DNA of 64,000 nt from Reticulitermes speratus (taxonomy: Eukaryota; Arthropoda; Insecta; Blattodea; Rhinotermitidae): assembly GCA_021186555.1 (NCBI GenBank), contig JAJKFL010000039.1:43529597-43593596 (forward strand), read 5' to 3'. The notes under the pieces are model-generated. The model saw only the letters and a program-made list of their open reading frames with translations, was not told where the DNA came from and searched no databases. Shown here one piece after another: positions 56,301 to 64,000 of this stretch. How positions within the stretch are numbered: the stretch's first letter is position 1; every line of letters begins with the position of its first letter. Both the position numbers and the translations under genes were made by a program.

Positions 56301-59300
56301 ACTGCGCGGTACGAGCTGAATGTTTATATACAAATTGGAGTTGACCAAGTAACTGAGACGTAGTGTGTTTACTGCGCGGTACGAGCTGAATGTTTTATAC
56401 CAATTGGAGTTGACCAAGTTAACTGACACGTAGTGTGTTTACTGCGCGGTACGAGCTGAATGTTTATATACAAATTGGAGTTGACCAAGTTAACTGAGAC
56501 GTAGTGTTTTACTGCGCGGTACGAGCTGAATGTTTATATACAAATTGGAGTTGACCAAGTTAACTGAAACGTAGTGTGTTTACTGCGCGGTACGAGCTGA
56601 ATGTTTATATACAAATTGGAGTTGACCAAGTTAACTGAACGTAGTGTGTTTACTGCGCGGTACGAGCTGAATGTTTATATACAATTGGAGTTGACCAAGT
56701 TAAACTGAGACGTAGTGTGTTTACTGCGCGGTACGAGCTGAATGTTTATATACCAATTGGAGTTGACCAAGTTAACTGAGACGTAGTGTGTTTACTGCGC
56801 GGTACGAGCTGAATGTTTATATACAAATTGGAGTTGACCAAGTTAACTGACAATTAGTGTGTTTACTGCGCGGTACGAGCTGAATGTTTATATACAAATT
56901 GGAGTTGACCAAGTTAACTAAGACGTAGTGTGTTTACTGCGCGTACGAGCTGAATGTTTATATACAAATTGGAGTTGACCAAGTTAACTGAACGTAGTGT
57001 GTTTACTGCGCGGTACGAGCTGAATGTTTATATACAAATTGGAGTTGACCAAGTTAACTGACACGTAGTGTGTTTACTGCGCGGTACGAGCTGAATGTTT
57101 ATAACAAATTGGAGTTGACCAAGTTAACTGACACGTAGTGTGTTTACTGCGCGGTACGAGCTGAATGTTTATATACAAATTGGAGTTGACCAAGTTAACT
57201 GAACGTATGTGTTTACTGCGCGGTACGAGCTGAATGTTTATATACAAATTGGAGTTGACCAAGTTAACTGACACGTAGTGTGTTTACTGCGCGGTACGAG
57301 CTGAATGTTTATATACAAATTGGAGTTGACCAAGTTAACTGAATAGTGTGTTTACTGCGCGGTACGAGCTGAATGTTTATATACAAATTGGAGTTGACCA
57401 AGTTAACTGACATAGTGTGTTTACTGCGCGGTACGAGCTGAATGTTTAATACAAATTGGAGTTGACAAGTTAACTGACACGTAGTGTGTTTACTGCGCGG
57501 TACGAGCTGAATGTTTATATACAAATTGGAGTTGACCAAGTTAACTGACATTAGTGTGTTTACTGCGCGGTACGAGCTGAATGTTTATATACAAATTGGA
57601 GTTGACCAAGTTAACTTAACGTAGTGTGTTTACTGCGCGGTACGAGCTGTATGTTTATAACATGATGACCAAGTAACTGAACGTAGTGTTTACGCCGTAG
57701 AGCTGAGTTATACAAATTGGAGTTGACCAAGTTAACTGACGTGTGTGTTTACTGCGCGGTACGAGCTGAATGTTTATACATTGGATTGACCAAGTAATGA
57801 GACGTGTGTGTTTACTGCGCGGTACGAGCTGAATGTTTATATACCAATTGGAGTTGACCAAGTTAACTGACACGTGTGTGTTTACTGCGCGGTACGAGCT
57901 GAATGTTTAATACATTGGAGTTGACCAAGTTAACTGAACTAGTGTGTTTACTGCGCGGTACGAGCTGATGTTTATATCAATGGAGTTGACCAAGTTAATG
58001 AGATAGTGTGTTTACTGCGCGGTACGAGCTGATGTTTATCCAATTGGAGTTGACCAAGTTAACTGAACGTAGTGTGTTTACTGCGCGGTACGAGCTGAAG
58101 TTTATACAATTGGAGTTGACCAAGTTAACTGAGACGTAGTGTGTTTACTGCGCGGTACGAGCTGAATGTTTATATACAAATTGGAGTTGACCAAGTTAAC
58201 TGACAATTAGTGTGTTTAATGCGCGGTACGAGCTGAATGTTTATATACAAATTGGAGTTGACCAAGTTAACTGACAATTAGTGTGTTTACTGCGCGGTAC
58301 GAGCTGAATGTTTATATACAAATTGGAGTTGACCAAGTTAACTGACAATTAGTGTGTTTACTGCGCGGTACGAGCTGAATGTTTATATACAAATTGGAGT
58401 TGACCAAGTTAACTGAGACGTAGTGTGTTTACTGCGCGGTACGAGCTGAATGTTTATATACAAATTGGAGTTGACCAAGTTAACTGAGACGTAGTGTGTT
58501 TACTGCGCGGTACGAGCTGAATGTTTATATACAAATTGGAGTTGACCAAGTTAACTGAGACGTAGTGTGTTTACTGCGCGGTACGAGCTGAATGTTTATA
58601 TACAAATTGGAGTTGACCAAGTTAACTGAGACGTAGTGTGTTACTGCGCGGTACGAGCTGAATGTTTATATACAAATTGGAGTTGACCAAGTTAACTGAG
58701 ACGTAGTGTGTTTACTGCGCGGTACGAGCTGAATGTTTATATACAAATTGGAGTTGACCAAGTTAACTGAGACGTAGTGTGTTTACTGCGCGGTACGAGC
58801 TGAATGTTTATATACAAATTGGAGTTGACCAAGTTAACTGACACATTAGTGTGTTTACTGCGCGGTACGAGCTGAATGTTTATATACAAATTGGAGTTGA
58901 CCAAGTTAACTGACAATTAGTGTGTTTACTGCGCGGTACGAGCTGAATGTTTATATACAAATTGGAGTTGACCAAGTTAACTGACAATTAGTGTGTTTAC
59001 TGCGCGGTACGAGCTGAATGTTTATATACAAATTGGAGTTGACCAAGTTAACTGACTATAGTGTGTTTACTGCGCGGTACGAGCTGAATGTTTATATACA
59101 AATTGGAGTTGACCAAGTTAACTGACACGTATGTGTTTACTGCGCGGTACGAGCTGAATGTTTATATACAATTGGAGTTGACCAAGTTAACTGAGTATAG
59201 TGTGTTTACTGCGCGGTACGAGCTGAATGTTTTATACAAATTGGAGTTGACCAAGTTAACTGACAATTAGTGTGTTTACTGCGCGGTACGAGCTGAATGT

Positions 59301-60810
59301 TTATATACAAATTGGAGTTGACCAAGTTAACTGAGACATAGTGTGTTTACTGCGCGGTACGAGCTGAATGTTTATATACAAATTGGAGTTGACCAAGTTA
59401 ACTGACAATTAGTGTGTTTACTGCGCGGTACGAGCTGAATGTTTATATACAAATTGGAGTTGACCAAGTTAACTGACAATTAGTGTGTTTACTGCGCGGT
59501 ACGAGCTGAATGTTTATATACAAATTGGAGTTGACCAAGTTAACTGAACTTAGTGTGTTTACTGCGCGGTACGAGCTGAATGTTTATATACAAATTGGAG
59601 TTGACCAAGTTAACTGACGATAGTGTGTTTACTGCGCGGTACGAGCTGAATGTTTTATACAAATTGGAGTTGACCAAGTTAACTAGACTAGTGTGTTTAC
59701 TGCGCGGTACGAGCTGAATGTTTATATACAAATTGGAGTTGACCAAGTTAACTGACAATTTAGTGTGTTTACTGCGCGGTACGAGCTGAATGTTTTTATA
59801 CAAATTGGAGTTGACCAAGTTAACTGACAATTTAGTGTGTTTACTGCGCGTACGAGCTGAATGTTTATATACAAATTGGAGTTGACCAAGTTAACTGACA
59901 ATTGTGTGTTTACTGCGCGGTACGAGCTGAATGTTTTATACAAATTGGAGTTGACCAAGTTAACTGAGACTTAGTGTGTTTACTGCGCGGTACGAGCTGA
60001 ATGTTTATATACAAATTGGAGTTGACCAAGTTAACTGAGACGTAGTGTGTTTACTGCGCGGTACGAGCTGAATGTTTATATACAAATTGGAGTTGACCAA
60101 GTTAACTGACAATAGTGTGTTTACTGCGCGGTACGAGCTGAATGTTTTATATACAAATTGGAGTTGACCAAGTTAACTGAGACTTAGTGTGTTTACTGCG
60201 CGGTACGAGCTGAATGTTTATATACAAATTGGAGTTGACCAAGTTAACTGACAATTGTGTGTTTACATGCGCGGTACGAGCTGAATGTTTTTATACAAAT
60301 TGGAGTTGACCAAGTTAACTGACAATTAGTGTGTTTACTGCGCGGTACGAGCTGAATGTTTATATACAAATTGGAGTTGACCAAGTTAACTGACAATTAG
60401 TGTGTTTACTGCGCGGTACGAGCTGAATGTTTTATACAAATTTGAGTTGACCAAGTTAACTGAAATTAGTGTGTTTACTGCGCGGTACGAGCTGAATGTT
60501 TTTATACAAATTGGAGTTGACCAAGTTAACTGACAATTAGTGTGTTTACTGCGCGGTACGAGCTGAATGTTTATATACAAATTGGAGTTGACCAAGTTAA
60601 CTGACAATTAGTGTGTTTACTGCGCGGTACGAGCTGAATGTTTTATAACAAATTGGAGTTGACCAAGTTAACTGACAATTAGTGTGTTTACTGCGCGGTA
60701 CGAGCTGAATGTTTTTATACAAATTGGAGTTGACCAAGTTAACTGACAATTAGTGTGTTTACTGCGCGGTACGAGCTGAATGTTTTTATACAAATTGGAG
60801 TTGACCAAGC
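53330..60810. repeat. 71-bp satellite, about 105 copies
   Basis: Units of 71 bp (starts 53405 and 53476): GTGTGTTTACTGCGCGGTAC, GAGCTGAATGTTTATATAC, AAATTGGAGTTGACCAAG, then TTAACTGACAATTA or TTAACTGAGACGTA. Subtypes form blocks: ACAATTA at both ends, ACACGTA and AGACGTA in the middle. The first half matches the distal end of the 114-bp element. The stretch 57640-58110 is heavily eroded by small deletions. The array opens with AGACGGAGTGTGTTTACTGC, exactly as in the 114-bp unit. Minus-strand frames are artefacts. Confidence 0.97.
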
Positions 60811-60839
60811 CCTATTAGTTGTCTTGTATTATCAAGTGT

Positions 60840-60899
60840 CAAGGTGTCTTGTAGTGTGGCAATTACTGACTCAGCAATCACCAACTACAAGACACCTTG
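60840..60899. other. 16-bp hairpin at the satellite boundary
   Basis: CAAGGTGTCTTGTAGT (60840-60855) pairs perfectly with ACTACAAGACACCTTG (60884-60899) across a 28-nt loop, just beyond the last partial 71-bp unit. May be the end of an unidentified palindromic element. Confidence 0.75.
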
Positions 60900-61390
60900 T
60901 TGGGTCAAAGGTTCAGGTGAGCCATGTGTGTCGGTACCACATTCAGAATCCGCTGACGATTCATTGGGAGTGGCACTTGATTCAGTGTATGACGCTGTTT
61001 AAAGAGGGTTAGACACTGGTATATCAAGGCCATGTGGCACAGGTTTTATGGCAGAAGGCAAATTGAGATTAGTAATTGCTTTCTTGTTTTCGTATTAAAG
61101 CCTTTCAGTATACACGTACAAAAATAGCAGTCGTCAACACGGTTTATTGGCTGACGTCATACCATTGGTGTGCCAAACCGCAGAGCCTTCTTCTTTCCCT
61201 TTGTGTCCATTTTCTTAATCCTCAACACAAAAGTGACGTTTGTCCTGATCACCTAGCTTAATTACAAAGTAAGCAAAATAGGCAGTTTTTATCTTGTTTT
61301 TTTACGACATAATTCCCACAAATATAGCAAAATACATTTGGATTTATGTAATTGAAGGCTTCCACCGTGGTCGTAATGTAGCTTAAAAGT
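60900..61390. other. Unassigned spacer
   Basis: About 490 bases without recognised coding sequence or repeat. Confidence 0.5.
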
Positions 61391-61945
61391 TTCTGGGTTG
61401 TTACCCTGCGTCGTTTCTTGGTGTATGAGCAACGTTTCGGGTTCACTTGTTTGTCCCATCTTCAGGGTCGTAGGAAAAAGGATGCCAGGAGTTAAGGAAC
61501 ATGTGTTTATATAGGAGTGGGGTCCAATGGTAGTATTGAATGGACGAGCTTTCTCTGCCACTCAATCACACCAAGTGAATACTTGGTACCTGTCCTTAGT
61601 TTGGCTCCCCTTCCTCTCGTCATGCACATTTTTCCTCCGTGGCTACAGCCATCAACCATATATATATATACATATATACCCCCACCACTGTTTACCCATT
61701 GTCCCCCCAGTCTGTCAGAACTACACAACTGTACAGAACCTATCACAACACACCACACCTCCCCCTTCTTCCTGATTGTCTCGTCCATTCAATACTACCC
61801 ATTGGACCCCACTCCTATATAAACACATGTTTCTTACTTCCTGGCATCCTTTTTTCCTAAGACCCTGAAGATGGGACAAACAAGTGATCCCGAAACATCT
61901 GTCATGCACCAAGAAACGACGCCGGGTAACAACCTAGAAGATTTT
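61391..61945. repeat. Inverted-repeat element with hammerhead-like motifs
   Basis: Arms of about 160 bp (61395-61555 and 61783-61945) are imperfect inverted copies: for example TATATAGGAGTGGGGTCCAA on the left, TTGGACCCCACTCCTATATA on the right, around a roughly 230-bp centre. Each arm holds an outward-facing motif. Left, minus strand: CCCTGAAGATGGGACAAACA then CCCGAAACGTTGC. Right, plus strand: CCCTGAAGATGGGACAAACA then TCCCGAAACATCTG. Core CTGAAGA and GAAAC are intact in both, and stem II pairs as GGG(A)/(T)CCC. Stem I pairing is weak. Confidence 0.75.
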
Positions 61946-61969
61946 AAGCAAAAGTTTGATTGTTCAGAC

Positions 61970-62255
61970 CCTGTAAAGCAATCCCATAACGGGCCTGGAC
62001 AGCAGGTTGAGGCTCCTAGATTTCTAGAAAATAGGCACATGAAGGTGGTAAGGTTTTCAGCCCTACGCACCGGCCGCCTTTGCTCCCAGGAAATATTCCT
62101 GGTACTCATTTCTGTTAGAGACTCAGTCGACCCCAGGGTCATATGCGACCGGAAGGATTATGTCAATGAAAAATTGCAATGACACCATCGGGAATCGAAC
62201 CCGTGACCTCCCGGCTTGTAGCGCAGTTCCTCAACCAACTGCGCTGTTTTACGCT
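61970..62255 (-). mobile_element. tRNA-derived SINE family 2, minus
   Basis: On the minus strand: A box CAGCGCAGTTGG, B box GGTTCGATTCC (at about 62199-62189), body AATGAGTACCAGGAATATTT and GCGGCCGGTGCGTAGGGCTG, and a 3' end near GGGATTGCTTTAC. Nearly the same as the copy at 41850. It abuts the right arm of the inverted-repeat element. Confidence 0.85.
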
Positions 62256-62904
62256 CAACAAATCTACAAAAGCACAAAATTTAGCCAAGGAAATCGCTGT
62301 TGTTAACATGTATTGAAATTTATTGCTCAGAACTAGTTGTCAGTACTTGCTATCTAGTGACAGCCATTACCAAAGTGAAAAGTGCTGCCATCTCTGTGAC
62401 ATAAGCTGTCTTCTACAACAAAACAATGTTGCCAAATACATAACTACTTAATTTAAAGTGTCTTTTGACTTTGGTATTAATGTTCTATTATTGCACTGCA
62501 AACAATTTTTTAAACTATTATTATAGAATTACTAAAACACTAAAAAATGGCACGTGATAGAACAAAAGTAACAACATTTCTGCAATCAGCACACAACACT
62601 TCATGTGGATCAAACTTCAAAATCAAAACAGCAAACTCCACGTAGACACGTGTTATTGTAGCCCTAAAGGGCACTATGAAACCACAACTGTATCTAACAT
62701 TCTCAATATTCTCAAGCGGCAACTTGATGGATTTTACCGACCACGTACGACGCTGCAATACAGACTGAAGCATTTGGCCCGATTTTGGTGATATTTTGTA
62801 AGAAAAATCGCCAAATTGTCTTAAAACTGCTGTCAAAGGTTTCAAGATTATATTTTTTTGTGATGGATTTTGGTTGCCAGACAGACATTTTGTAACTTAA
62901 AATT
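62256..62904. other. Unassigned AT-rich spacer
   Basis: About 650 bases. A minus-strand frame of 101 codons at 62540-62845 has no domain or splice context I recognise. Confidence 0.5.
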
Positions 62905-63600
62905 GTGAGATTTGTGTGTTATATACTGTTTTGTGTGTTATATACAGTTTTGTGTTTTATATGTTTTGTGTGTTTTATATGTTTTGTGTGCTTTATATGT
63001 TTGTGTGTTCTATATGTTGTGTGTTTATGTTTTGTATGTTTGTGTTTGTATGTTTTATGTTTTGTGTGTTTTGTATGTTTTGTGTGTTTTATATGTTTTG
63101 TGTGTTTTATGTTTTGTGTGTTTGTATTTTTTGTGTGTTTTATATGTTTTGTGTGTTTTATGTTTTGTGTGTTTTTATATTTTTGTGTGTTTTATATTTA
63201 TTTTGTGTGTTTTATATGTTTTGTATGTTTTGTGTTTTGTATGTTTGTGTGTGCTTTATATGTTTTGTGTGTTTATATGTTTTGTGTTTGTTTTTGTGTT
63301 TTATATGTTTTGTGTGCTTTATATGTTTTGTGTGTTTTTATATGTTTTGTATGTTTTGTGTTTTGTATGTTTTATATGTTTTGTGTGTTTTGTATGTTTT
63401 GTGTGTTTATATGTTTTGTGTGTTTTATATGTTTTGTATGTTTTTGTTGTTTTTGTTGTTTTTATGTTTTGTGTGTTTTATGTTTTGTGTTTTATGTTTT
63501 GTGTGTTTTGTGTTTTGTATGTTTTATATGTTTTGTGTGTTTTGTATGTTTTGTGTGTTTTATATGTTTTGTGTGTTTCATATCTTTTGTATACCCTTTG
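62905..63600. repeat. TTTTGTGTGTTTTATATG low-complexity array
   Basis: Irregular tandem repeats of about 18-20 bp made of TTTTGTGTG and TTTTATATG modules. All three plus-strand frames remain open because the repeat has almost no stop codons in that sense. They translate as Cys-, Phe-, Val-rich strings with no protein character. Confidence 0.95.
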
Positions 63601-63688
63601 TACGCTTAAAGAACTGATTACGTATCTGTTGTCGGCTTGTCCACAGGAAGCAACTTGACCTTTGATAATTGGGTTTATGATTAGTCTT

Positions 63689-64000
63689 TTAACCCTCTAA
63701 AAGCCCAGTGGTTACTATATGTACCACCAGTTTAACATTCAACATTCTACGTTCTGCCCACACAGTGTATTTATGTGTTTTGTGTGGATCTCAGAACAAA
63801 CAGCGATTATTTCACTGTACAACATTAACTGACTGGTTTGTATAACTGAGACGGAGTGTGTTTACTGCGCGGTACGGACTGTATTTATGTGTTTTGTGTG
63901 GATCTCAGAACAAACAGCGATTATTTCACTGTACAACATTAACTGACTGCTTTGTATAACTGAGACGGAGTGTGTTTACTGCGCGGTACGGACTGTATTT
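63689..64000 (+). mobile_element. 114-bp array element, copy h, cut by window end
   Basis: Starts TTAACCCTCTAAAAGCCCAG then GTGGTTACTATATGTACCAC and CTGCCCACACAGTG, followed by at least two 114-bp units before the window ends in GGACTGTATTT. Intact TTAA edge. Confidence 0.9.

Noticed and set aside
62905..63658. Three overlapping 230-250-codon frames as membrane proteins
   Set aside because: All three frames of the same low-complexity TTTTGTGTG repeat are open at once, giving Cys/Phe/Val strings; a compositional artefact.

Overview
This window looks like non-coding, repeat-rich chromosomal DNA from an arthropod, most likely an insect. The pointers are spliced coding sequence with GT/AG introns, tRNA-derived SINEs, LINE 3' ends, pogo-like and hAT-like DNA transposon remnants, and no prokaryotic gene organisation. 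From memory, the LINE C-terminal peptides ([37 protein letters not shown]) resemble fragments abundant in cockroach and termite assemblies. That makes Blattodea my best guess, but I could not test it by search.

The only convincing host gene is a minus-strand SIAH/seven-in-absentia-like E3 ubiquitin ligase in two exons (52440-52044 and 48970-48553). The exons join in frame to give about 266 residues with a complete C3HC4 RING, both SIAH-type zinc fingers and a SINA substrate-binding domain. Its 3.07-kb intron is mostly a 22-bp minisatellite.

By rough addition, about 60% of the window is tandem repeat. From left to right: 54-bp array (1-540); 19-bp array abutting a LINE 3' end (716-1660); a minus-strand LINE with a 100-bp internal array (2236-4515); a 114-bp array element (5398-6908); 87-bp array (7744-11210); a palindrome and a 29-bp array (11296-11690); SINE (11872-12185); a second LINE with the 100-bp array (12662-14372); 16-bp (14556-14866) and 50-bp (14920-21510) arrays; 114-bp elements at 22.4, 26.8 and 28.8 kb, with pogo-like, hAT-like, inverted-repeat and SINE remnants between them; 53-bp array (30170-31920); a third LINE (31975-33645); 114-bp element (34.1-35.0 kb); a fourth and longest LINE (35735-39100); 114-bp element (40.1-41.0 kb); SINE and old LINE remnant (41.85-42.57 kb); 50-bp and 44-bp arrays (43.25-46.24 kb); 114-bp element (46.8-48.3 kb); the SIAH-like gene; a 71-bp satellite of about 105 copies (53330-60810); an inverted-repeat element and SINE (61.39-62.26 kb); a TTTTGTGTG-rich array; and a final 114-bp element running off the right edge.

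Three patterns link these parts. First, all four long copies of one LINE carry a tandem array of the same 100-bp piece of their reverse-transcriptase ORF, so the array seems to travel with the element. Second, a dispersed element (conserved TTAACCCTCTAAA edge) carries arrays of a 114-bp unit, and its distal 37 bp are also the conserved half of the 71-bp satellite, so one satellite was probably seeded by the end of a mobile element. Third, a motif close to the hammerhead ribozyme core (CTGAAGA, a short stem-loop, then GAAAC followed by a small palindrome) recurs at least ten times, mostly as outward-facing inverted pairs. This recalls the hammerhead-bearing terminal repeats of Penelope-like retroelements.
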